Assembly: GCA_963932465.1 (NCBI GenBank)
Contig: OZ010792.1
Span: 496,001 to 560,000 of the forward strand
Direction of reading: 5' to 3'
Length of the DNA: 64,000 nt
DNA from: Maratus speciosus
Lineage: Eukaryota > Arthropoda > Arachnida > Araneae > Salticidae
Shown here: in pieces, positions 53,576 to 64,000 of the stretch
How the letters are laid out: each line of letters opens with the position of its first letter
Position numbering within the stretch: the stretch's first letter is position 1
The notes under the pieces: model-generated
Told to the model about the DNA's origin: nothing
The model's input: only the letters and a program-made list of their open reading frames with translations
Databases searched by the model: none
Position numbers and translations under genes: made by a program

Positions 53576-53950
53576 GATGCATTTAAACTAAAGTTTTAAC
53601 ATGCTAAAAGTGAGAGGAAGTACATTTAAAGGCATAAAAATGTTTTTTAATAAACTGATCTGCGAATATGAGAAGAGATACTTTTTCAAAATAAAAAACA
53701 ATAGAATATAATTCATGTTCAGATATATTAGAGCACATGCTTTCATTATACTTGAAATGTCATGATTTTAATTTTACCACATTTATTTTTTAAAATTCTA
53801 CGGAAAGTTTTTTTTTTATATCGATATTTATCTTTAAAAAGTCGCCAATTGTGCATGCAAAACATAGAAATCAGTTTATTAAAGGGTATTTTTATGCCTT
53901 TAAATGTACTTTTTTCACTTTTAGCATGTTAAAACTTTAGTTTAATGACA
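53576..53950. repeat. foldback element with ~85-bp arms
   Basis: 53581-53672 and 53870-53946 are inverted copies sharing TAAAGTTTTAACATGCTAAA and TACATTTAAAGGCATAAAAA. Spacer about 200 bp. Confidence 0.75.
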
Positions 53951-55470
53951 GTAACTGATTCCCTTGTGAAATTTTATAGCATCTATTTAGACTGGATATT
54001 GCATCTAACTATTATAGAATGATCATTAAAACTATTTTTCGAAACAAAAGTTGTGAAAAACATTAGATCCCTAAATTAGGTATTAATTAAATACAATAGT
54101 TTCAGTATAAATATTATATTAAAATATTAAATATAAAAATTGCTATTTGCATATTACGATAACATAAAATCCTTGTCCATACTGTTGCTTATCTTAAGAA
54201 AATTCAAGTATAAAATGAAATTCAAGATACACTATAACCATTCGTCCAATCAATAGGAAATTATAAATTTAAATTTAATAAGACTATGGGGGGTTACGCA
54301 ATTCATCAGAATTTCAGAACATCATTGTCACACCGCATAAAATTTAATGCTTCTAATTTTCGAAACCTTCCAGGAACAATACATGTTGCTAAATATTTAT
54401 ATAATTAAAAAATAAGTAAAATGCGGTTAGTAGGATGCTGAATTTTATGCAATGTGAGATTAAAAGGCAATCACTTTAAGATTTGACGTTGAGGCTCCTA
54501 ATCTGTAGATTTACTAGTTTATGTATTTCTAGGTAACAAATAAAACAGCTATCGCTAAATAATATTAAAAATCAGGGCAGAAATTAGAGATTAACAATTT
54601 TAAAGATTTTCAACTTTAATGCTTGGGGAGGAGGGCAGAAATAAAAGAAAACAAAAATTTCGGGTGGGAGGCAAAAATCTTCTGAAACGCAGAAGGCTGT
54701 CACTTCTTACCGATATCATTCTGGAGAAATGAAACATACAGAAGATCCTTTTGCTGTTGAATTGATCTTCGTTTCCAATATATTTCCTCCCCCCAAATGA
54801 AAAATTTCTTCTGCAAGAAATCTTTCCCATTCTGCGACACTGTCGTCATGATTCTGCCATGAAGGACACCAGAATATCAATGTTTAAATATAATTTACAA
54901 AAAAAAATTCAGCAGATCAAAAACATTCAACTGGGTAAAAAAGTCATATTCTCCTTGAAGTATTTTGCCTACAATAAAAATATTTGAAATCTCTCTATTC
55001 TAAAAGAAGTAACTAATGCTGTCACCGCTGCTGTAAATTAATTTTTTGTGACAGGAGGGAGGGGGGGGGTCTTTATTAAAAGAAATCTACTGCATACAAA
55101 TATGTGAAAATGGATAGTATTATAGAGAAATATTTCATAAACACGCTGATGCAGACAGTTTTTAAATCAAATAATTATTTTATGAGATATTTAATGTTTT
55201 AAAGTCGGTCAAAATCGTTCCATTAAAAAAGTTTTACAGGAGCAAAAACTATAATTTGGAATTTGCCCATTTTTTTCTAAGGATAATACATTAGAATCTC
55301 CCGGTGTGCAGACTGCATTTATTTTTCAGGCTGAAAGCGGGAAATAGGAAAAAAGGTGGAAAATCTTTTCTTGAGAATAGATTTCTTGAAATTCAATAGA
55401 ATGGCACAAAACTCTTATAATTTAGATACATTAGATATTTATGGAATAAAATGAAATATATAAATGTACG
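53951..55470. other. AT-rich sequence with one G-rich repeat unit
   Basis: 54590-54690 matches the G-rich tandem unit of 21.4 and 49.5 kb. No exon with PA-domain similarity was found here, though upstream SPPL2 exons could lie in this interval. Confidence 0.4.
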
Positions 55471-56410
55471 TGTTATGTTGTAAAAGCTTTACATAACATT
55501 CCCCCTTCTTAAATTTACATAAATTTAATTTTGTATATTTTGTTAATTTTAATAATCTACTTCCATTTACCATCTTTCAATTTTGACAGCAAATTTTACT
55601 AAGTTTTAAATATTAAATCCTACATCTTTATTCTTAATTATTTCATTTAAAATTACATTTATTATATTCTATTATCTTTTTCCATTTCTCTGATAAACTT
55701 TCATAACAATTGCTGAAATCGTTTGCCAGAGAAATGAAATTATAACTCCTACACTTTCCCTTATATTTTATTGCTTTTCATTCACTTGGTACCCCAAAAG
55801 AAGCAACTTTTAAAAAGGATTTCTCTCTTATCTCAAAACAGGCAGGAAATTCCTTTTGACGTCACAAGAACTCCCACGATGTGAACATTCCTTCTTTTCC
55901 CGCTCGTGAGAGTGTTGCCATTCCATGGTAATTATTCCGCCACTAAAACATTTTCCCCCTGTTCACGTTCGATAGATCGTCCTCTTGGATTCGATGGATC
56001 GTCTTTTAGAGCATTCTTATTGGCTGTTTTCGCTGAAAGCATACTCCAATTTTCCGCAGGCTTTTCAAAAAAGAGTTAGTTTTAGAATTTTATCGGGAGA
56101 TACAAGACCGAATTTGGGATCAGCGTCTCCTATCTTTTTGGCTGCTGGGTCTTTGGCCCGGCGGGCATCTCCAGTCAGCAATAGCCATTTCCAATTAATG
56201 ATGTGTTATTTGAAGGAATTTCAATTATAAGGATTAGTCAAAGGGTATTCCAGAATGGCTTCTCATTCTGAAATCTCGGACATTATCCCATACAGCGAAA
56301 GATCAGCAAGAAGTTTAAATAGCTTATAATCATCGCATTACTTCACTCAACTTTCGGTTGCATCCTTTAAGAGATAATTGCCTTCAGATGTTCGTTGACG
56401 ATTGATATAT

Positions 56411-58353
56411 CAGGGTTCATACAGAGTTGGGAATAAAAAATCCAAGGAGTACCGAAAAAATCCAAGGAGTCCAAAAAATTTTAAGGATTTGCCTTTTTTT
56501 TTTTTATGTGCTGCATCGTTATGTCATATGCACACTTTAATTTTTAATGCCAAATTTGGAGACAAAAATTTTTTTTTACTCTGGTAGAATTTGTTAGTGC
56601 TGAAATTGCACAGCATTCACAAGATATTGCTTACTGATTTCGTAAGTTTAAATACAAAATAGACAATCAACTTTTCTATGCAGCGACCAATGGTCATATA
56701 AACAGAGATTAGTCAAACCCCAAACACTTATTATGTGTATCACATACATGATACATCTTAAAGAAAATTTTAAAAAGTAAAAAAAAGAATGCTAAACGCA
56801 ACATACAAGAAAATTATAACAAGTTTTGAATTTATTCTTTTAGAACAGCGGTAATCGATTTCTTTGAAGGTGAAACTTTGACGAAACTTTCGCGATCCTT
56901 TGACGAAATTCGCGTGTTTTTCGCGATCTTTTGAGGGAAATTCGCGTTTTTCGCGCTCTTTTAATAGAATTCACGTTTTATTTCGATCGCTTGACTTTTT
57001 TCGCGATCTTTTGATGAAAATCGCGTGTTTTTTGCGATCCTTTGAGGAAATTCGAGTGTTTTTCGCGATGTTTCAAGGCAATTCGCGTGTATTTCGCGAT
57101 TTTTTGAAAATTCGCATGCGTTTTCGCGATCTTTTGAGGAAATTCGCATTTTTTGCAATCTTTTGAGGAATTTCGCGATCTTCTGGAGGAAATTTGCGTT
57201 TTTCCGCGATCCTTTGACGAAATTCGCGTGTTTTTCGCGATCTTTTGAGGAAATTCGCGTGTTTTTCGCGATTTTCTGGAGGAATTTCGCGATCTTCTGG
57301 GAGAAATTCAATTTTTTTTATACCTTTTAATGGAATTCGCGTTTTATTTCGATCGCTTGACGAAACTGAGGGTTTTTCGCGAACCTTTGAGGAAATTCAC
57401 GTGTGTTTCGTGATTTTTTGAGGAAAATTCGCTTTTTTTTCGCGACCTTCTGGGGGAAATTCGCGTTTTTTCGCAATCTTCTAGGAGAAATTCGTGATCT
57501 TTTGATGGAAACCGCTTGTTTTTCACGATCCTTTGACGAAATTCGCGTGTTTTTTGCGATCCTATGATGAAATTCGCGTGTTTTTCGCGATCTTTTAAAG
57601 AAATTCGCGTGTTTTTTTGCGATTTTTTGAGGAAATTCGCGAGTTTTTCGCGATTTTTTGAGGAAATTCGAGAGTATTTCGCGATCTTTCAAGGAAATTT
57701 GAATTTTTTCGCGATCTTTTGAGGAAATTCGCGTTTTTGCGATCTTTTGAGTAAATCCGCTTTTTTTTCTCGTCTTTTAACGAAATTCGCGTTTTTTCGC
57801 TTTCCTTTAAGAAATTCGCGTCTTTTTCGCGATCTTTTAAAGAAATTTAAGTTTTTCCGCGATCTGTTGGAGAAATTCGCGTTTATTAACGATCCTTTGA
57901 CAAAATTTACAAATTTTTTCGAAAATTTTGATTGATTGACGAAATTTGACGGTATCTTTGGAAACATATTTGCGAAAAACGTGATTTTTCCGAGATTCTT
58001 GGTTAAATGCCAAACATCGATAAAATTTAAAATAAAGATCGGTTACAGCTTTGAAAAACGCACTTTACGGACCTAATAATTGGAAAATAGACTAGTGGGA
58101 GTCCTGCTATAAGATTATCCTAACCAATCAATGCTGTGCTTCAGATAAATGGCGTGCATAAAGGATTTACCGTGAGTTTTATAAACACGATTTTTTTCCC
58201 GCGGCAGCAATATCGCTTGCGTCCGAAGCCGCAATACAATTTAAGGAGTTTCTAAGGAGTGGTTTGCTTATCTAAGTAGTTCTAAGTACTACTTGGGAAT
58301 GTTTTCATTTCTAAGGAGTTTCCAAGGAGCCTAAGGAGTCTGTGCGAACCCTG
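56411..58353. mobile_element. TIR element copy 2 (ends CAGGGTTC)
   Basis: Same ends as 33245-36535: CAGGGTTCATACAGAG and CTGTGCGAACCCTG, with TATAT on both sides. It lacks the hAT-type and the CAGGGGTG-family insertions, so it shows both empty sites (near 56530 and 56693). The minisatellite array is longer than in copy 1. Confidence 0.88.
56880..57915 (+). repeat. ~30-bp minisatellite array in TIR copy 2
   Basis: About 34 degenerate units of TTTTTCGCGATCTTTTGAGG and AAATTCGCG. Frames on both strands are by-products (FRDLL/KDREK peptides). Confidence 0.9.
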
Positions 58354-59275
58354 TATATTCTCTGGAAAAAAGAAATCTCAATTCAAATAACATTACTGTG
58401 AATTTCAGATCACATGGATCTTTAATATATTTACCCCATGTTTCGAATTTCGTAATAATCCTTAGTAGATATTATGAACTTCAAATATTCAACTGCATAT
58501 ATTCGTTCATTATGAACTATCACCTAACGCCTGCCTTTACGATAACAGTGCATACTACTCCTGTCTTTAATTTAGATACTTTGTTTAAAAAAAATGACTA
58601 GCTTACTTAAAAGGAACATTAGCCAATGTGTTTATAACAGACTTGCTAAAAATAAAATTTAAATCAGTAGAAGAAGATAAAATATAAATTTTCTTCAATA
58701 TATTATACTTCATTATGCTGTAATATAACATTTTATGATTTTAATTAAAAAATATATATTCATTCCCGGATCCGGCGTTGATATAATAACAGTGTTAAAT
58801 AAATGTGTTTGATGTGAATTATGGTTTGATCATTTTGCTTATCTTTAATTTCTGTGTCATTATCAGTTACAAGGGGTGAGTCATTATTTTGTTTGTTCTT
58901 TTCAGATTTATTTATATTTAATTACAACGCAATCACTACTTAGCCACTATACTTTACGGCCATAGTGTGATTTCGGGGAATGTGAATTGAATTTGTTTCG
59001 ATCAGATTTGAATATTTCTTTTCGAATTTTCGTTTCAATTTACATATCCCGGAATCTCACTTAACAGTATGTATGATTGCTATTTCCTTTTCATAACTTA
59101 AAAAGTATAAAAAGCAAATTTACACTTCTAAATCAACAGTGTTGTATAAATAGGACAAAATATTCTATCTCAAAAAGAACCTTATGAAACTTCCTTTCTC
59201 GTTTAAAGTCTAAAAAAATATTTCACTCTGAAAAGATACTTTAAACAACTTCATTTACATGACTTTCATATGCTT

Positions 59276-61122
59276 TGTTGCATCATAAAAAATATAATGC
59301 ATCATTTCCCATTCAAATTAATTTAAATAATATAATTTATTTCAATTTTACAACTTAAATTAACATTTTCAAACACCTAATTTCTAATCACAAGTTTTAA
59401 ACTTATAATGAAAATTTTAATGATAAATAATTCAATATTTCCTTATTTTTCAATGTAAACATTATCTCTTATTAAGATTATTTAAGTGCAATTAGTATTT
59501 TATTATATTTCAGTAATTTAACTTTCAAATTTCTTTCAACATACATTGCGCAGTGCGTAAACACATCAGAATTTTCTATGTCTAAAATATAAAAAATAGA
59601 AATCTTTTATTTATCAATATTTCCCTTTTAAATTATATTATGTGGATAGAAATATTTATTTCTAGCCGATTGCAAAATTTTCAGTGACTTGTGATAAATA
59701 CTTTGGCAGAAATACGCAAAAATGTATTTTCTATCTTTTCTCATTTTTAATTTCGGCGTGCGACGCCATGAGATCATTCTTTCCGACATTTTGAAAGTTC
59801 CAACAAGAAGGGTATTCCCCTTTGCCAAACAGACGCTTAGTTCAAAACCGGACGTTTGCTAAATCGTTTAACATACCTTTTGGAACACGCACGTTGTGTG
59901 TGACGTCAGGCGCGGGGAGGATAGGCGTTTTTAATTGGCTGGCGCGCTCTGTAATGGCTTTTCATGTTTGAAACTCTGGGTTCTGGAAGTCATCAGTCTT
60001 CACCAGGGAGCCGTTAAAGCAAGTAACTTGTGGGGGCTGCGACGCCGTGCCTTTTTTAGCCGGCTGTTGCGGCAGAAGAGTTCGGCTAGCCAGTGAGAAG
60101 AGATCGACGTTTTGTTAGGCCTTGGCGGCCGTATATCATCTAAAGGAAATATAATTTTTTTTCTTCAAGAAGCATTTCTAAGTAAATTTCATAGAACATT
60201 AATTGGAAGCCTTGAATTGTTGTTCTGCTCATCGACATTTTATTATTCTTCGATCAACCATACTTCTTTGCTATAAAAATATGAATTGATTATCTGTTTT
60301 TTTTGTCGATGCAATAAATAGTAAATTGCCTTTGTAACGAACTGAAATCGTCAAAATCTGCATTTCTGAAGGAAGTTCTCAAACATCCTATTTCCAATTT
60401 TCCAAATCCGTAACTTCTCATTCAGTTCGGATTCGCGTTTAATAAAAAGAAATAGAATCTACATTCCTGAAGGAAGTTTGTCAACAGCATGTTTCCAGAT
60501 CTCCAAATACAAGAGTCCTTCAACGATCCGAGTTTGGCTTTATATTCCTGAACTTTATTCCCTAGTTTGACTTTACGTTCCTGAACTTTATTCATTGTGG
60601 AGGCCTTAAAACTAAAAGAAATATTTCGCAAATAATCAGACTCTATAACATCACAATATCAGAACTTCACATTCTATTATGTTAACTTAAATCTCATATT
60701 TTAACAATTTACGTCTGCTTTTTCTCCGATGACAATATATCTCCAATTATCTAAAATTATATTAAATTTTACATTCATTTTGATAATCTTTTCATAATTC
60801 ATAATGTAAGAATGCATTCAAATTAGCAAATTTTATATATGTTTAAATAAACGTCATTTGTGAATTATCTTTCTGTGTTCAAGTACTTGGGTGAGTGTTT
60901 TCTTTTCTTTATTTTTTTTTCAGCTACGATAACTAGTAAATATAATTTTATTAGATCTTAAATAATTAAAATAATTCTTAAAAAACACATTAAGCAATGT
61001 CTACCACTTACGTCATCGGCTGTAGTGTAATTTTGAGCTTATGAATCGGAATTAATTTTGTTCAATTCAAACTTTGGATTGAATTCCACTCTCCGATTTA
61101 TCAAGCCCAGCATTACAGTACA
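59276..61122 (+). mobile_element. 5' LTR of a Ty3/gypsy-type retrotransposon (borders tentative)
   Basis: Begins TGTTGCATCA with an immediate inverted partner (TGATGCATTAT on the other strand) and ends TTACAGTACA, so TG...CA. A full CRE-like TGACGTCA is at 59901-59908 and a GC-richer promoter-like region at 59880-60130. AATAAA at 60846 and a GGGTGAGTG donor-like motif at 60889. The start was chosen by analogy with the solo LTR. The 3' LTR lies outside the window, so the borders could not be checked by LTR identity. Confidence 0.5.
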
Positions 61123-61126
61123 TTTA

Positions 61127-61143
61127 TGGTGCCGTTAACTTAG
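61127..61143 (+). promoter_or_regulatory. candidate primer binding site
   Basis: TGGTGCCGTTAACTTAG lies 4 nt after the proposed LTR end. TGG is the usual first triplet, complementary to a tRNA 3' CCA. The matching tRNA is unknown. Confidence 0.4.
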
Positions 61144-61871
61144 TGATTTCATTCTTGGAGTTATTGTTTTAAGCCTTTTTAATATTAATTTTTTCTTTTC
61201 ACTCATAGGCATTAATTGATGCCGTAACTTTAAAGATCGGAGATCGGGTTTCATTACTTTTTCATGATAATAGATAAAGTATATTTATTAATTAACTTAT
61301 TAATTATTTAACCATTTATTTTAAAAATAATACTCACTAAAGTTATATATTTTTTTTTCTCTCTATTTCATGTGCGGACCCCATATTGGTGCAATATATT
61401 TTTAAAATATACATGATTTATATTTTTATTTATTTTCCTTTTAAGATTTGATTCTATAAATATATGTAAAGAAAAGAAATTTGATTTTTCAAAGATTTAT
61501 TTGCTAATATTTTTTCATAAATTGAAAAAACGAAAACTTTATATATTACGCTTTGAATTTATAATGATTTATTGTTGCATGTTTTGATATTTGTAGTTAT
61601 TGTGTTCCTTTTTTTCTATTTTGGGGGATTTGTACATTTTTGCATATATTTATTTAGTTTAACTGTATTGCACATTAATATGCATTTTTAGAAATTTTTT
61701 TAAAAAAGCAATCTTCCATTTTTTTTATAATTTTTTTTCTTTCCTTCATCATTTTAACAAATTTTTCCATTATTATTTTTTTATTTGCTTTGCTTTAAGA
61801 TAATTTATTTGTCATACATCAGTGTTTTAGTATACCTTTTGATTTTTCACGTGTATACAAATTATTACGAT
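61144..61871 (+). other. retrotransposon leader between LTR and gag
   Basis: AT-rich untranslated leader. GATGCCGTAACTTTAAAGAT near 61217 echoes the PBS region. No open frame besides the 29-codon extension ahead of the chosen gag start. Confidence 0.5.
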
Positions 61872-62891
61872 ATGGCAAATGATTTGCAATTAAACGCGCT
61901 TATGGCAGCGATTCCCACTTTCCATGGAAAAGAAGGGGAAAATGTACATTTTTTCATTAAAAACATTAGTGATGTCTGTAACATACAGAATTGGAACGAC
62001 GAGAATCGTATTCTACTCTTCCGCCTGTATTGTAGAGACAAGGCGCAGGAATATGTTGCGAGCGATCCAGAAATTAACAATATTGATAATTTTGAAAATT
62101 TTGTGCGTTTATTTAGAGCAAAATTTAGCAGAGAAGAGAATTTCCAGGAAACCTCTTATCAGTTCTCAAATACAAGACAAAAACCTAAACAGACAGTGAA
62201 GGAGTTGGCTGAGGTAGTAAAAAAATTAGTCAATCGATTGGTTCCGAACGCTGAGGATATTCCTCAAATGGTTATTCTAAAGCAAAAATTGATGTTTAAT
62301 AAATTACTCGAAGCTCTTAGACCGGATATTAAAACAGAGGTACTTAAACTTGGAAAGGAAAATTTCGATGATCTGGTTTCTAGTGCTATGGATTGCGAAA
62401 AAGCTTTGGAGCAGCAATGCGCTTTCTCAGTCAACACCATCAACGCAACGCAGGTTTCAAACAACAGCAGTCAGGACTCGTTGATTACAATTTTGTTGAA
62501 ACAACAAGAAAATTCAAATAAATTATTGCAGAGTATGGCGGAGCAGTTAAAAGAATTAAAAGAAGAGCGGACTGTTTGCCATATCTGTAACAAACAGCAT
62601 AATACGAGCGATTGCTGTTTTTTTCCGTCTTTGCAAAATATGGGATTTTTTTCGCCGCAGCAAAATTTTTCTGGTCAGGGTAACAGTGCTGCTAATCAAG
62701 CAAGTAAATTTTTAAGTCCTAACAGTAATTCTCCAAGTAATGATAGATATTTTGAGAATCAGGGCAGAAACTTTGCTGGAGATTTTAGAAGAGGTAGCGA
62801 TAACAATGTGCAGAGATTCAATAGGGGCAGAGGTAGAAATAATTATCGACCATATTGTGGCAGAGGCAGAAGAAATAATTTAAACTTCTAG
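61872..62891 (+). CDS. gag: retrotransposon Gag polyprotein
   Basis: 339 residues from ATG at 61872; an upstream in-frame ATG (61785) adds a hydrophobic stretch unlike Gag, so the later start is preferred. Residues about 15-210 have the capsid-like fold of Ty3/gypsy Gag (FHGKEGENVHFFIKNI near the N-terminus, then FVRLFRAKFSRE). A zinc knuckle CHICNKQHNTSDC is at 236-248 with CX2CX3HX4C spacing, one residue shorter than the usual CX2CX4HX4C. The tail is Gly/Arg/Asn-rich with FNRGRGRNN and RGRRNN, an RNA-binding RGG-like segment. Role: assembly of the RNA-containing particle. The reading frame is undamaged, so the element may be young. A slippery site sits at its end. Confidence 0.88.
   Translation: MANDLQLNALMAAIPTFHGKEGENVHFFIKNISDVCNIQNWNDENRILLFRLYCRDKAQEYVASDPEINNIDNFENFVRLFRAKFSREENFQETSYQFSNTRQKPKQTVKELAEVVKKLVNRLVPNAEDIPQMVILKQKLMFNKLLEALRPDIKTEVLKLGKENFDDLVSSAMDCEKALEQQCAFSVNTINATQVSNNSSQDSLITILLKQQENSNKLLQSMAEQLKELKEERTVCHICNKQHNTSDCCFFPSLQNMGFFSPQQNFSGQGNSAANQASKFLSPNSNSPSNDRYFENQGRNFAGDFRRGSDNNVQRFNRGRGRNNYRPYCGRGRRNNLNF
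62879..62885 (+). promoter_or_regulatory. UUUAAAC -1 ribosomal frameshift site
   Basis: TTTAAAC read as T-TTA-AAC in the gag frame, two codons (TTC, TAG) before the gag end is complete. This is a canonical X-XXY-YYZ heptamer. Shifting back one base joins gag to the pol frame, which is open from here to the window edge. No strong downstream stem was found by eye. Confidence 0.75.
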
Positions 62892-64000
62892 AGGGTTCTG
62901 ATGATATTTTGCACGAGGGTATGAATTATTCTGATACTGCTGTTAACATTCCCAAATCACTTATGTCATGTTTTTCTGATGATTCTCCACTTCCTTTAAT
63001 TAAATTAACATTTGGAAAACATAACTTTATTGGTCTTCTGGATTCTGGTGCAAATCTTTCTCTTATACAACCTAAAACTATTAACTTACTTAAACAAAAC
63101 AATAAACTTAACTTTTTATCTAGATCTGTAAACATCAAGACCATCAATAATTCCAGTGTTCCTTATTTTTCTGCTGTACAATTAAACTTTAAAATTCGTA
63201 ATAAATGGTTCAGCAATGTGTTTTTCGTTACCCATGATAATTGGCACTCTAACTACCAAATTATTCTCGGTTATGATTTTTTAAACCGAAATAAAGTTTT
63301 GTTAGACTCTGCCAACTCTCAACTTATCATGGGAAACCTCACATTTCCTTTCGAAAATAAAAATCCTGATTCTACTCAAACTTCTAATTTTAACAATGAA
63401 AATCTAAGTTCCAATGACAATAATACTATTCATGATATTTCAAATTCCAATGCTGAATCATATGAAAATATTAATTCTCTCTCTAACGATATTAATCATG
63501 AAGATTCCAAAAACTTTGTCACACCAGCTAACCGTGTCATTATTCGGCCAAATCATGGCAGGATTATAAGACTTAAAGCATTACATAAAATTAACAATTC
63601 ATTTAACTATTTATTTGTTCCATTAACTACCAAATTGCCACTAAACCTAGATCTTAGTCTTCATGAAGCAAATGTTAACAATTCTATTCTTCTGTATGTA
63701 TTCAACAACAATAGTCAAAAAATTGTCCTCAACAAAAATACTAAATTAGGTTACTTAAAACAAATTTCTAAAGATCAAATTTCTACGCATGACAACAGTA
63801 AAACATACCAGGTAAATTCGCTAATTTGTGATGATATTTTAGAACTTCGTAAAAATGAACTAAAAGCTAATAATTTTCAAGTTGATCACTTACCTGAATC
63901 AGATAGGAAGAGAGTTCTCAAACTTCTTATGAATAATTCAGCTGTTTTTTCTTCTTCATACAGTACACTGGGTTGTACAGATAAAGTTGTTCCTCAGTTT
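62885..64000 (+). CDS. pol: Pol polyprotein, N-terminal part (protease and start of RT), partial at window edge
   Basis: 372 codons open in the -1 frame relative to gag, with no stop to the last base. The first codon after the shift is CTT. The aspartic protease motif GLLDSGANLSLI is near residue 49-60, and IILGYDFLNRNKV (the conserved ILG-D block) follows about 65 residues later. A long Asn/Ser-rich linker (about residues 155-220) precedes a segment with PANRVIIRPNHG, typical of the post-protease region. DHLPESDRKRVLKLL and TLGCTDKVVPQF mark the entry into the RT. Protease before RT fits Ty3/gypsy order, but RNase H and integrase are outside the window. No damage seen. Confidence 0.88.

Larger units (their letters stand above)
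55471..59070 (+). mobile_element. probable solo LTR, interrupted by TIR copy 2
   Basis: Starts with the hairpin TGTTATG ... CATAACA (55471-55498) followed by TTCCCCCTTC, has TGACGTCA at 55857-55864, an AATAAA near 58792 and a GGGGTGAGTCA motif near 58873. The same features recur in the same order in the LTR at 59276-61122. Possible 5-bp flanks GTACG and GTATG (59071-59075). Without the inserted element it is about 1.65 kb. No internal coding region follows before the next LTR. Confidence 0.5.

Noticed and set aside
54600..54830. Possible upstream SPPL2 exon on the minus strand ending at a GTAAGAAG donor-like site
   Set aside because: The peptide has no resemblance to the PA domain or first helix, and the region belongs partly to a G-rich repeat unit.
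55985..56230. 81-residue plus-strand frame beginning MDSMDRLLEH
   Set aside because: Lies in the proposed solo LTR, no known domain; likely chance in a GC-richer segment.
59628..59828. 66-residue minus-strand frame near a GC-rich promoter-like region, considered as SPPL2 exon 1
   Set aside because: No signal peptide, and the region is better explained as the LTR of the gag-pol element.
61785..61871. Upstream in-frame ATG for gag
   Set aside because: Adds a hydrophobic leader not expected in Gag; the ATG at 61872 starts a typical Gag N-terminus.

Overview
The window is eukaryotic nuclear DNA. It is strongly AT-rich, has spliceosomal introns with GT..AG borders, one multi-exon host gene and a very dense, nested load of transposable elements. 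The mix (signal peptide peptidase-like gene with long introns, Penelope-like element with a GIY-YIG domain, Helitron-like elements ending CTAG, many MITEs, a Ty3/gypsy-type LTR element) suggests an arthropod, possibly an arachnid. That assignment is inference; nothing here fixes the species.

Host gene. Eight consecutive exons on the minus strand (48700 down to 6014) encode the C-terminal 279 residues of a signal peptide peptidase-like 2 (SPPL2) intramembrane aspartyl protease, with YD, GFGD and QPAL catalytic motifs. All splice phases are compatible. The N-terminal exons (signal peptide and PA domain) were not found and should lie above 48700, within repeats or beyond the window. Positions 1-6013 hold the 3' UTR and downstream DNA.

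Introns as a repeat archive. 6.2-11.5 kb: a TTAA-flanked MITE and Helitron-like elements. 11.7-26.5 kb: a decayed duplicate of the QPAL exon, itself interrupted by a MITE; a 2.5 kb foldback element; and several TIR elements carrying one ~30-31 bp minisatellite. 26.6-36.6 kb: an inverted dimer of a Penelope-like element, a Helitron-like element, and a 3.3 kb TIR element with two further elements nested in it. 36.7-48.6 kb: a tRNA-like sequence, Helitron-like repeats, a small MITE and a recent 121-bp tandem duplication.

Upstream block (48.7-64 kb). G/C-rich tandem repeats, a dead Tigger/pogo element, a probable solo LTR (55471-59070) holding a second copy of the TIR element of 33-36 kb, and then a Ty3/gypsy-type LTR retrotransposon: LTR about 59276-61122, gag 61872-62891, a UUUAAAC slippery site at the end of gag, and pol open in the -1 frame to the window edge.

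Most notable: one ~30-31 bp minisatellite occurs inside elements with at least three different kinds of ends; two copies of one TIR element act as filled and empty sites for two nested insertions; a 2.5 kb foldback with a perfect 42-bp palindrome; a fossil duplicate of the SPPL2 catalytic exon; and a UUUAAAC gag-pol frameshift site. All exon and element borders were read by eye from sequence; no alignment or database search was run.
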